In this document: positions 1-11,300 of the stretch, piece by piece | Layout: every line of letters starts with the position of its first letter | How positions within the stretch are numbered: the stretch's first letter is position 1 | From: Triplophysa rosa | Taxonomy: Eukaryota; Chordata; Actinopteri; Cypriniformes; Nemacheilidae | Assembly: GCF_024868665.1 (NCBI RefSeq) | Contig: NC_079890.1 | Span: 3,689,750 to 3,753,749 of the forward strand | Length of the DNA stretch: 64,000 bases | Reading direction: 5' to 3' | Program-made: the position numbers and the translations under genes | The notes under the pieces: model-generated | Database searches by the model: none | What the model was told of the DNA's origin: nothing | Seen by the model: only the letters and a program-made list of their open reading frames with translations

Positions 1-723
1 TCCTAAAATATACCTACAGTATTTTTGTAAATATAAAATATAATAGTGAGATTCGACTTCAAAAGGTTGTAGTAAAGAAAAGTTAAATGAACTAAAGCTC
101 AATAAACACATCATGTCATACCTAAAACAGTATATATTCTATTGTTGGGTGGAAACGATCAATCGCATCACGCTGTCAATCACTCTCTCTTGAACTGTGT
201 GAACCTTCTCTTCTCACAGCAACATACACTGAATCTGTCTATGACTCGCGCTACAGAAAGAGAACAGAAAAATGCGGTTAAAAGAAATCTAATTAAATAA
301 TCCATGCTTTTATACGCTCATAAACGTATTTAAAATAACGTAATACAAACTCGCATTTTATACTGTATGTAAACAGGCAGCAGCGCTGTGTCGCTATGAA
401 AGCAAATGTGGGCGCGAGCTGCGCACGGGACGCTCCGTTCATCCTGTATATAACAGGCAAGAAATCATACTAAACAATTTGCGCACGCGCATAACATCTA
501 ACGAATGTTTAAATAAATACTTTTAGCCAAACTAAATGTTGTGGTGTAACGCTTTATGACTATCAATGACTACTTAACAAACGAATTAAATAAAACGAAA
601 GTGAAACTAAACATTAACTCGGATGCATCTACAGTGCCAACCTAAACGAGATTTAGAGCTTTTAGTGCAAACTCTTTCTCAGCTTCATGTCCGCCCTCCG
701 CTATACCCGTTTTCACTTCACAT
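1..723. other. unassigned flank left of first transposon
   Basis: No coding exon, RNA gene or complete repeat is recognised here. Positions 360-490 are richer in GC and CpG than their surroundings. A stretch near 160-195 resembles one near 37920-37950, so part of it may be a dispersed repeat. The last 8 bases (716-723) are the target duplication of the next element. Confidence 0.4.
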
Positions 724-1169
724 TAGGGATGTAACGACTCACCGTGAGCCGGTTGAAAATCGGTTATAATGAGTGACGATTCAATTCGGTTGAGGCTTGA
801 ACTGAATCGCAATACATTCTTTGAACAGCAGGGGCCGCTATTTTCACTGCAAACCTAAACGTGGATGCTGATATTTCTTAAATGCAAAAAAATCCAAGAA
901 AAGCACAGACAGTATTAGTTTTTATATTAAAGAGACTTTTTCTATTATTAATTTGTTATAAAATCGCAGTTTACTTTTGTTATTTGAAATAAAACATTAT
1001 TTTATTATGCAAAGAAACGTAAAGCATTTAAGAAGGCATGCAAGGGAAGTTGTTCATTTCTAATTAGTTTCAACTCATTTTTTAAAAATAAATCGTGAAT
1101 AAATCGCATCGTGAGATCAGAATCGTGAATCGCATCGCATCGTGAGCTGAGTGAATCGTTACATCCCTA
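724..1169 (+). mobile_element. non-autonomous hAT-type element, copy 1 of 3
   Basis: The element begins TAGGGATGTAACGA and ends TCGTTACATCCCTA. It is flanked by a perfect 8-bp target duplication, CTTCACAT (716-723 and 1170-1177). The interior (446 bp) is AT-rich with no transposase reading frame. Two close copies lie at 11574-12008 and, inverted, at 31187-31638. Terminal inverted repeats plus an 8-bp duplication point to the hAT superfamily. Confidence 0.9.
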
Positions 1170-2016
1170 CTTCACATATGAGCTGTGAATGGGTCTCACA
1201 AAGAAATACGTCATCAACTAGAATTTATCGTTTATATCGCGGGAAGACTAATTCCTATCGTGTGGGGAATTTCTACCGGTATATCGCAAACGATATAATA
1301 TCGCCCATCCCTAAACACACCCCTACCCCCATCTGTCGCTTTCGTCAGCGCTCGGCTCGGCTAATGTCCGTCCTGTGCACCTTACTGCTGATTGGCTACA
1401 AGGTTGTTTTGGTACTCGGCCCGACTTGGTTGTCTAAAGCGTAATTCGGAAATCGGTTACCCCGCCTTTAAATCACACAATGTGAAATATGCAGTATATA
1501 GCTTTTATAGACTATTTGGCTTGTGTTTTGCATAGTTATCTCTGTAGCTTTACATGCGGCATTACTATAATAAAGTGCTGACTATTTTGACATGGAAGAA
1601 CAAAACCAGAGAAAGTTTCGAGTGGACAGAAAGTATTAAAAATGCTTGCAGTCTATCCCTCAGTCATTGATTTGTTTTGGTGTTTTAGGGCACTGGTTCT
1701 CAACCTTTTTGAGTACTGGACCCCATCATCTCTCAAACCATCCTCATGGACCCCCAACCCCGCGCTCACACCCCATCCCATTTTCTTTCCCCAGCAGAAC
1801 AACATATTTCCACTAAATTAGGAAGTAAAAATATATATGTTGTTAAGTCAATAAATGTAAGCTTAATTTAAAATTACACGTGACCATTTAATGGTTTTCA
1901 CATGCATTAAAATTACACAATAATCACAATTACATCGCCTCAAAGCATTCTATTTCAGTATCTCCAATAAACACACTTTACTGCAGTTTATTCTTTTGAC
2001 ATTCATTTGTCAACAA

Positions 2017-3287
2017 TAGGGGTGTAACGATACACTCAGCTCACGATTTGGTACATATCTCGATGCTGGGTTCACGATACGATACACATCTCGATATTTT
2101 GAACAAAATTCAAAAATGAAACTGAAATTCAAATAACATTTATTTTCAAAATATTAACAATATCAGTAAATTATTTTGTTACACATACAACTTAATAAAG
2201 AATTTTAACATTTTAAGGCTTAACTGAAATTAGAATTAAGATCAGTGTCAATTTTGACAGCAAATTTTGATTTAGTTTTTGACTTTTGACTAAAATGCAA
2301 TTTAGTTTTAGTCATCCCAATTTATCATAGTTTTAGTCTATTTTTAGTCGACGAAATCTGCATTATATTAGTCTACTAAAATCTATCTGGATTAACTCAT
2401 TTAATTGGTGTAATTAAATGTTCCATACAAAGATTGAACTGTTTCGACATAATTTACTTTACCTTGGAATTAAATGAAACCAGGTCATAAGCTTTATTTT
2501 TCAGAAAAGTTGAGTAACTACTGGATATGCATTGTTGTAACACAGAGAATATTAGACCATGAACGACATGTAGCAGTTCATTCAGTCTCATTTTGACTCA
2601 ATTGACTCGTTCGTTCAGTGAAGGGCGTGTTCATTCAATACATTCAACCAATGAAACGCTCTGACAGAGCTCACGCTCAAGCGCTATTGGCTCGTGTCTC
2701 TTTGAAGCTGCGCTGTCTTTGCTTGGGACAGTAATGAATGAGAAAAATCTTCCATAAAGACTTATTACATAAACTGTATTACATTTCTTCAATCGTGCAA
2801 ATCACATACTTGTTTTTAGCATGTCATTCGATCTTTTAATATACAGTACGACTCACTTCATCGCTTCTCTGATCGGAACAGCGCTGGTTTCTTTTGGCTT
2901 ACTTTATATTGCATATCACGTTATGCAGCAGCTCACGTTAGCGGATAAACTAACATTGGCATATAAAAACGTTTGCGCTGCCTTTGTAATGAGTTTCGGG
3001 GTGACTCGCCTGCAGTCACGCTTCAAGTTTGCTGTGTTTTAACGCGATTGTGAAGGAAATATGACGCTTTGTAAACTACTTGGAGACACAGATTGTGTCT
3101 TGTGCTTCTCTCTCTACCGCGTATGTGAGATAAGCACACGTGACGGGCTGGCGCAGAGTAGGTAGCGTCTTGACCGCTGAACGAATAGAAGTAAACATAT
3201 CGTAAAATTTCCCCATCTCTCTACGATGCGCATCGTAACATTTTTGCATCTCGAAATATCATAATACGAAGAATCGTTACACCCCTA
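2017..3287. mobile_element. nested hAT-type element
   Basis: Ends are TAGGGGTGTAACGAT and ATCGTTACACCCCTA, flanked by a perfect 8-bp duplication GTCAACAA (2009-2016 and 3288-3295). It lies inside the 1691-5167 element and is therefore younger. Its 73-codon open frame at 2821-3042 resembles no protein I know. Confidence 0.88.
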
Positions 3288-3350
3288 GTCAACAAGGACT
3301 TACAGTACACCAACCATTACTGATCAGTTACCGACTTACCGTTATAAGGA

Positions 3351-3802
3351 AGGCTGCACGATAATTTATTGCGATACCACTAAATCCTATTGAAATCAAG
3401 CTGGCTGCGATATGCAATGTGTCGATATTTTTTTAATGCTTAGCTTGTCCGTGAAGCACGTCTCTGGGATCGGTAGGAAATGCTGCTCGATCTAAAAGCA
3501 GTGCGAGTTTGAGTCGCTTATAATGTGCATTTGAAAAAGCAACACCCGTCAAACATGATCATTATAAATATACTTTATTATCATCAAAATACCTGATGAG
3601 GCTTGACTAACACTGATAAAAAGATGTCCATAAGCATTTCCTAGATTCTAGACCGTGTTATGGTCTTCTTCTGCAGTGCGTATTTGGAGTTTCCGCACGA
3701 GAGCGCCCTCTGGCTTTCGGATGCAGCAGCATTTTCCCGTACTTCACTCAAAAGCTGTGCATAAATCACGTGATATTTATCGTCGGTTTATCGTGACAGG
3801 CC
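3351..3802. mobile_element. probable nested inverted-repeat element
   Basis: The left end AGGCTGCACGATAA and the reverse complement of the right end, AGGCCTGTCACGATAA, are similar inverted termini. No clean target duplication was found, so the exact boundaries and family are uncertain. Confidence 0.5.
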
Positions 3803-4310
3803 TAGTATATATATATAATATATGGACTTTGAACTCTGGTGTGCGATACCTGTGAGTTGCTCAACTTGCCCTGATGTGCATCTGACCTGACGCATTCCTT
3901 ACAACCGATCTGACGCGAAACCGCTCCGAAGAGACCAATCGGTCCGGTGTCGGAAACAGACGAGTGATCTAACAAAGATTGCTGTTTGCACATGCACACT
4001 TTCACACACTAGAAGGCCTCTCTTACACTTCTGAGTTCTGATCGATCCGCGTGTTGAACTGATGAGGTGAAACTGATGCCATTACTGTTTATTGCTAAGA
4101 GCTTAAGCTTATGAATATGGTAATGCATTGTGCTTCAATGAAAGTAGGCTTGTGAACCATCTGGCATATGACAGTTACTAAGTAGGCTATACAAGAGCAA
4201 TTCAAAAGCAAACAGAGCAGTCGACTCTCTCGCGCGGTGCTACCGACCGCTCTAAATGACGCCACATGACGTATGTTTGAGTCAGAAATCCGCAAAAGCT
4301 GCGCAATAGG

Positions 4311-4900
4311 CCCTTTTCACAATTACGTCACTTAACTTCCGCCTTTTCGCAAAGCAGTGTATCATAACATCCGTCTTGCAACAAACAAGAAGAAGAAGAA
4401 CTTCCGTTTTGCCGTCGCGCTGGAATTTAATTCAACTACTTACCCTAGCACCAATGCTAACACAAAAAGAAAACAAAACACTTACCTTCATAATCAAACA
4501 GGTACTGTTCAACGAAGAATTTGTGTCATTTCTCTAGCTTTGATCTTGTCGATAGCGAAATTTTGTCTGCAAGACGTTTGTGACAAGCAGAGCGGGACGA
4601 GGGCCGTGAGGGAACTGCGCGACTGCGCAGTTGCACCGGTCTCGCATATCTTTCGTCCCACTCTGCTTGTCACAACGTTGTACATCATCTAGCCGTATTT
4701 GTGGCAGATTTGCAAGGGACTTGGTAAACTCCATTCTGAGGCGCTAGCGGAAGTAACTTCTTCTTCTTGAGTTCTACTGGCAGTTGGCAAACCAGCTTAT
4801 AGGTGCATTACCGCCACCTTATGAACTGGAGTCCTAGCGGAAGTAACGATACACTGCTTTGCGGAAGAACGGAAGATATGTGACGTCATTTGAAAAGGGC
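4311..4900. mobile_element. nested inverted-repeat element with internal foldback
   Basis: The ends CCCTTTTCACAATTACGTCAC and GTGACGTCATTTGAAAAGGG form terminal inverted repeats. Around 4570-4680 the interior holds a second inverted repeat (GTGACAAGCAGAGCGGGACGA and its near complement). No transposase is visible. Confidence 0.65.
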
Positions 4901-5318
4901 GTATAGGCTATATATTAAATATGATTTGGTTTACATGAACCTTCCCTGCAAAGTGAGTGAACATAATTTATGAACACAAGTAACCAGTCAATTTGGCAAT
5001 TAATTTGACCGCAATAGCCGACTCGGTTGATTTTTATCTGCGTCTGGTGGGTGTTCATTTCAAACCCTGAATGCAAGATAGTAACTCGAAACGTTTTTAA
5101 AGGCTTCTACGGACCCCCTGGAATGACGCCACGGACCACTAGGGGTACCCCCAGTTGAGAAACACTGTTTTAGGGCATTGTGGCTATTTGAAGAGCCCAA
5201 CCCAGATATGTTAGCAAACCAGCTGTCAGTTCACTGCAGAAAGCACTCTGAGTTTGTGATGGATATAATGTTTTCATGATTTGTCTATCTTTTGAACAGC
5301 ATTCACACTGTGGACAAG

Positions 5319-5350
5319 ATGAGCACAGAAGAGGACGCCCCTGCAGACCG
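5319..5350 (+). CDS. slc29a2: slc29a2 coding exon 1
   Basis: Encodes MSTEEDAPAD and two bases of Arg11; the donor is CG|GTACGA. An acceptor-like TTTGAACAG ends at 5299, so this exon probably starts at 5300 with a short 5' UTR and another UTR exon lies upstream. The short acidic cytosolic N-terminus is typical of ENTs. Confidence 0.85.
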
Positions 5351-8300
5351 GTACGACACTGTGGATTTCATTGTTATAACCGTAAAACACAGGATTCTCT
5401 TTCACATGAAATACTTGAGAAACGAATTGCATCGCTCGTTTGCAGTCACATTACGTTTTCACGTCTTTTTAAAGTCATTGTGATGTAATTCGTCAGGAAT
5501 GTGTGTGTTTTTATAGGTCGGCATCGACACTTCCTGTTTACTGTTTGTTTATCTTCTCTCTTCCTTCTAGTGGCTTCCTGGTCGCGATTATATTCTTCAT
5601 CCTGGGGCTGGGAACACTGTTGCCATGGAACTTTTTCATGACCGCCTCTATGGTAATGGAACTTTGCGAATCTGGGGAACAGCCCTAGTCGAACAGGATT
5701 TGCATGAAAGCTTCTCAGAAAATCTTTTGGGCTGTGTGCAGGAGCACAACATTACATTAGTTCAGGGAACTCAATTAGTCAGAGAGAAGTTCTGGCATCC
5801 GTAGCCTCCGGTGCATTGATCTTTATTGATCAGAATTCAGATCGATGGGTTTAGTCTTGATCTTTACTGCCTTACAAACAGGAATGAATAGACATGACCT
5901 GTGTGTGGCGAAATTTTCGCTCACATTTGTCCATTCCATTTTTATTGTCTTATCTCAGTCAATGAAATAATAGGGTAATGGAATACATGATATTCCTGTT
6001 ATAGTGGATTGTTGGATTATAAAATCTTGAATTTGCTTTTCCACAGTATTTCAATAACAGATTGAACACATCTGAATGGAAGAACGGGACAGTAACAGAC
6101 AGGAAGGAGTATTATTTTAATAACTGGATGACTCTGCTATCCCAGCTGCCTTTGCTTCTGTTCACTTGGCTGAACTCTGTCCTCTACCAGCGGTGAGAAG
6201 TGCTCGCGTTTGTAATGACAACTTGTCTTGTGTTTGATTTATGAAGTCGCAGGAGTGTAACTTAAGCATGCGTGTGTCCAGAGCTGCTCTGAAAGAAAAA
6301 AATCTTGAACATTTTTTAATCAGAAATCTTACAAAAATACACATAATAAAATGAAACTCAAAGGTCTCACTACAGACTACCAAAAGAAATAGTTTAGTTT
6401 AATTAGTGTAAGGAATAAAAACGTACTATTGTATAGTGAGGTACTTCTCAAAGTAATAATACAATAATATCATTTATTTAAATATTTTCAATATAGTTTA
6501 AAAATATTTTTTCCATATGTTTTGTTTAAAAAAGAATAAAAATAGTGGAAAAATGTTTTATACGTAACTTGTTTCTTTTGTTTATAAATTGAATAATTAA
6601 ATTGTTGAAGGGGCCACAAAAGGACCTTTTATTATTATTATAGCTGTGTTCCTTGAGGTTTTCTCATTTTCTGAGTATATAAAAATATAGACCCAAAAAA
6701 CACAGAATTTGTCAACTGTGTTGCTATTATAAAACCGCAACTATGTAATAAATTGATGTTTAAATGAAAACCATAAATTGTTATTTTAACAACGTTTACA
6801 GGAAACCTTTATTTTGTGATGGTCTTCATGGAGTAAAACAAAAATTGTATTTTACATTATCAAACATTTACTGAAACCAGTCATTTTGTCTTTTTAGAAT
6901 CTCAGAGAAGATAAGGATAGCAGGCAGTTTAGTCTTCATCCTCATCCTCTTCATCCTCACTGCTGTCCTGGTGAAGGTTCCTATGGAGGAGGACAGGTTC
7001 TTCTCCATCACCATGGCAACCATATGGTTCATCAACTGTGAGTGGCCTCAATTGTTTGTCAACTTTTATTTACAGGGCTGACTAAAGTTTTCTAAAGACC
7101 AGTGTCCAGATCGCATCTGTTCCTTTTGTAGTGTGCACACTACAAGAGCACTAAGAGTGGTCTGATATTGTGTTTGTGCAAGATCTCGCTAAACCAACAA
7201 CCTGTCTGGATCAAAAGTTTTCAACATTAAAAATTAAATAACTAGATACAAACGTGGAATCCTGTTATTTAAATGTCATCTGGCTGTTCCTTCGTGTCTG
7301 AGTGAATTATGTGCACAGTTTAGCATTCAACATGGGTGATGTTCGAGGATTTATCTGCATCTGCATTGTATGAGGATATGAACACATGAATTTCATCTCC
7401 AGTCAGAGTTGCTCTGGGAGTTTATTTTACGAGCGTTTTACTGTTTGAGTGAAGCTATTGGCAAACACACAAAAACTTGAGCCTTCCCAGAAAACCCATC
7501 AAATAAAATCCTGTTGAATTGAACACACACTGTAGTGTTAAGTCTAAATGTTTGCCTCTTCCTCGATAGTTTTTTTAGCCTGAATTAGATTTAATTACAT
7601 CAGAAGAATATATGTTACCTGTTTATTTCAGTATGATAATTACATATATATAAATAATAGCATTTCTCTAGGAAATGTTATATTGCAAGAAATATCGTTA
7701 TCGCAACATTCAACAACAAAATCGCATATCGCATATGTTCTCAATATCGTGCAGCCCTAATTAAAAACAACATTACAAAACCTAATATGAAAGTGTACTA
7801 GGAAGCAAAGTGGTTTCATTTGGAGCAAAAGATGACCTAAACTGACTGAACTTGTACTGTGTGTGTGTCCTCTGTTGTTGTTGTTGTAGTAGTCATCAGT
7901 ATTTTTTTATCCTCCTCTTTGCAGCGTTCGGGGCCATGCTGCAGGGAAGTTTGTTTGGTCTGGTGGGTTTGTTGCCACAGAAGTACAGCGCTGTGTTTAT
8001 GAGCGGACAGGGGCTCGCAGGCACATTCGCTGCTCTCGCAATGATTTTCGCCATAGCAAGTAAGAAAAACACACACATGCACGACTGATAATTGATCTGC
8101 AAACTGCATTTCAGAACAGTTAAACATGTTTGTTGTTCTGTATGAATCTGCTTCACTGTATGAATCTACGCTGCTGTTTAAATGAATAATTTGATGAATC
8201 AGCGTTGTTTTATGAATGAATCTGCTGTGTGGTTGTAAGGATGAATCTGCTGCATTGTAGTATTAATCTGCATTACTGTGTGTGACTTAATCTGTGTTTT

Positions 8301-11300
8301 GTACGAATGAATCTTTGCTGTTGTACGAATGAATCTGTGCTGTTGTAAGAATGAATCTGTGCTGGTGTACGAATGAATCTTTGCTGTTGTACGAATGAAT
8401 CTGTGCTGTTGTACGAATGAATCTGTGCTGTTGTACGAATGAATCTGTGCTGTTGTAAGAATGAATCTGCTGCGTTGCTGTACGAATGAATCTGCTGCGT
8501 TGCTGTACGAATGAATCTGCTGCGTTGCTGTATGAATGAATCTGCTGCGTTGCTGTACGAATGAATCTGCTGCGTTGCTGTACGAATGAATCTGCTGCGT
8601 TGCTGTACGAATGAATCTGCTGCGTTGCTGTATGAATGAATCTGCTGCATTGCTGTACAAATGAATCTGCTGCGTTGTTGTACGAATAGATTTGCCGCGT
8701 TGTTGTTCGAATGGATTTGCTGCATTGTTATATGAATGAATCTGCTGCGTTGCTGTACGAATAGATCTGCTGCGTTGCTGTAGGAATGAATCTGCTGCGT
8801 TGCTGTACGAATGAATCTGCTGCGTTGTTGTTCGAATAAATTTGCTGAGTTGTTGTATCAATGGATTTGCTGCGTTGCTGTACGAATGAATCTGCGTTGA
8901 ATGAAAGTGTGTTTCTGTATGAATTTGCATTACTGTATGACTAAATCTGTGTTGCTGTTAGTGTTGTCAAAAGTACCGGTACTTCGGGTCCAAGTCGGTA
9001 CCTAAAAATAAAAAAGTTGTCGGTACCTAATTTTCACAAGACCCGGTAGTACCGACGTACCGGGTCAACCGGGTACTGATGCTCTGTCTGACAGGTTGTC
9101 AGTCGGAAACTTTTTATAGACGCAATAAGACGTGATGAGCGGATAAGCGCGGCTCCGATCCACAAGAGATGCGCACAGAAATACTTCAGATTAAAGTCAT
9201 ATCACGAAGAAAACGAACAGAGTTTTGTGGTGAAACGAGGAAACATCCGGATTTAAGTTAACAAGTTCAAACTGTAAGTTTCAAATTCTGTTCTCGTTTG
9301 CATTATGAATGTTGTAGCATACTGTATGTTAAGTTAAAGGTTACGTTAAAACAAACGTCCCTGTTTGCGTGTTAATTTGTTAGCGCCAATGCTAATCCAG
9401 TCAAGTGTCCTTATTAACCATTTAATGCTTTTATAACTGTAATGGAGTAAAATTAATGGGAGGACAGGGTGGGGTTTACAGTACCTAGTATTTTATTTAG
9501 GCCTATCTGAAATCTATGTGCTAGAAAACTAGCATACTAACTGCATGACTAGCAATGTTGTATGTCTTGGATAGATAACTCTATTAGGTTTAAAAAACCA
9601 CATTTAAACTAAAGAAAAATATATCTGTTGCATTTATTATTTTAATATACAGTTACCTTAATGCAAGTAATCTTGTGTAAATGCAGTATAAAAACTGAGG
9701 TTTGTTTTAATATTGCATATGCATGTTTGTTCAGTCAGTTGACTTACTGAAGTTTATTCTATTTGTCTTCTACAGCAGCAGACTGAGGAGGATGTTCATC
9801 AGCATGAAAGACCCCAGAGAGCACACAACAGTTTCAGCAACAATTAACTTATACTTCATGTATACAAAATGGCATTGCTTTCTATACATTTATATTAACA
9901 ATGAGCTTTATTAATAAAATTATGTTTCAATTAGCATGTACTTGTGTTTTGCTTTGGTACCGAAATTGGTACCGAGAACCGTGGAATTTTACTGGTATTG
10001 GTACCGACTACTGAAATATTGGTACCGTGACAACACTAGTTGCTGTATGACCGAATTTGCATTGTTGTATGAATGAATCTGTGTTACTGTATGAATGTGT
10101 GTTACTGCATGAATTTGCGTTTAAATATAAGTCTGTGCAATTGAATAAATTAATAATTGAATGAATTTAAGCGTATTGGCTTTACTGTATAATTTAGCGT
10201 TATATATTAATCTAATTATGTTAACAGGTGAAGCTGATAGTGAAACTGCAGCTCTTGGGTATTTCATCACTCCGTGTGTTGGGACTCTCATCACCCTCAT
10301 CAGTTACATGCTGTTACCCAAACTTGTAAGTGTATATTTGAAGAGTTTGGTTCCAAAATGAGATGACTTTTTCAAAAATCACTTTTTTTCATTGTGCATT
10401 CCAATTAATATCAATCAAACTGCAGTTGGTTTGTTTTGATTTAAGCCTTAATAACTCAAAAAATACAGCTAGATAACATAATAAAAAACATGATTTTTGA
10501 CATTTTTATCTCAATTCGGAACCAAACTCTTCATTTGTTCATTTAACTAAACCGAGGTCAGAAATGGTGTGCAGAAGTTCGTTAAAATTGACATAGCTTA
10601 TCTTTCAGGACATCCTGGGAGGGGGGAGGGTTGGTTTTGCATTTTGTAATTTGCGTCATCTCGGAAATGATGTATGTCAGTTTAACTCATTAAAGAAGAA
10701 CAATGTGTTTCTCTGTGTCAGCACCGCTTCCGCTGTTTATTACAGCAATCTGTGCTCAGGGCAGACAACACTGAATGGAGCTCTTTCATGAAACGCAAAC
10801 AGAACCAACGTCTGTGTAAATGCTTGTTTGTATGACGTCCCTTCAGACAAAAACACTGCTGTCAACTGAATGCAACAATTGACCTAAGAACTTCAAGGAC
10901 ACTTAATCATTAAGTGGTTTAAACTAACTGTAGCGTAACAATATTGACATTACATTCAGTCTGGTGTTTTCATCCACCACTAACAACTCACAGAGCCTCA
11001 TGACAAAGCCATGATGAAGTTTAACTGAATAGCTCAACAAATATGTGAAGACAACAAAGACTACAGTATGATTTAGTGTGAAGCTGCTTTAAAGATGTGT
11101 ATAGCGGTAAAAATAAGTCGGTTCTAACTTTATTGAATATCACATTTGAATAGTTAAGTGTTTATAACAGTAATATGTGATTGTGATCTCCATCGTTCCT
11201 AAGATGGTGTTTGTCTGTATGCAGGAGTTTGCTCAGTTTTACTTGGACAGGTGTAAACGCAAAACTTATCGGCCCGAGACGTCCAGACAGTTGCTGTCTA

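Larger units (their letters stand above)
1691..5167. mobile_element. large hAT-type element with other elements nested in it
   Basis: The left end reads CACTGGTTCTCAACC and the right end GTTGAGAAACACTG, an imperfect inverted repeat. Both sides carry the same 8-bp duplication TTTTAGGG (1683-1690 and 5168-5175). The 3.48-kb interior has no convincing transposase and contains at least three later insertions (2017-3287, about 3351-3802, about 4311-4900). It ends about 150 bp before the slc29a2 start codon. Confidence 0.85.

Noticed and set aside
8199..8930. 243-codon open frame on the minus strand with QQIHSYSNAADS-type repeats
   Set aside because: It is a tandem minisatellite that happens to lack stops, inside an slc29a2 intron; several frames are open at once.
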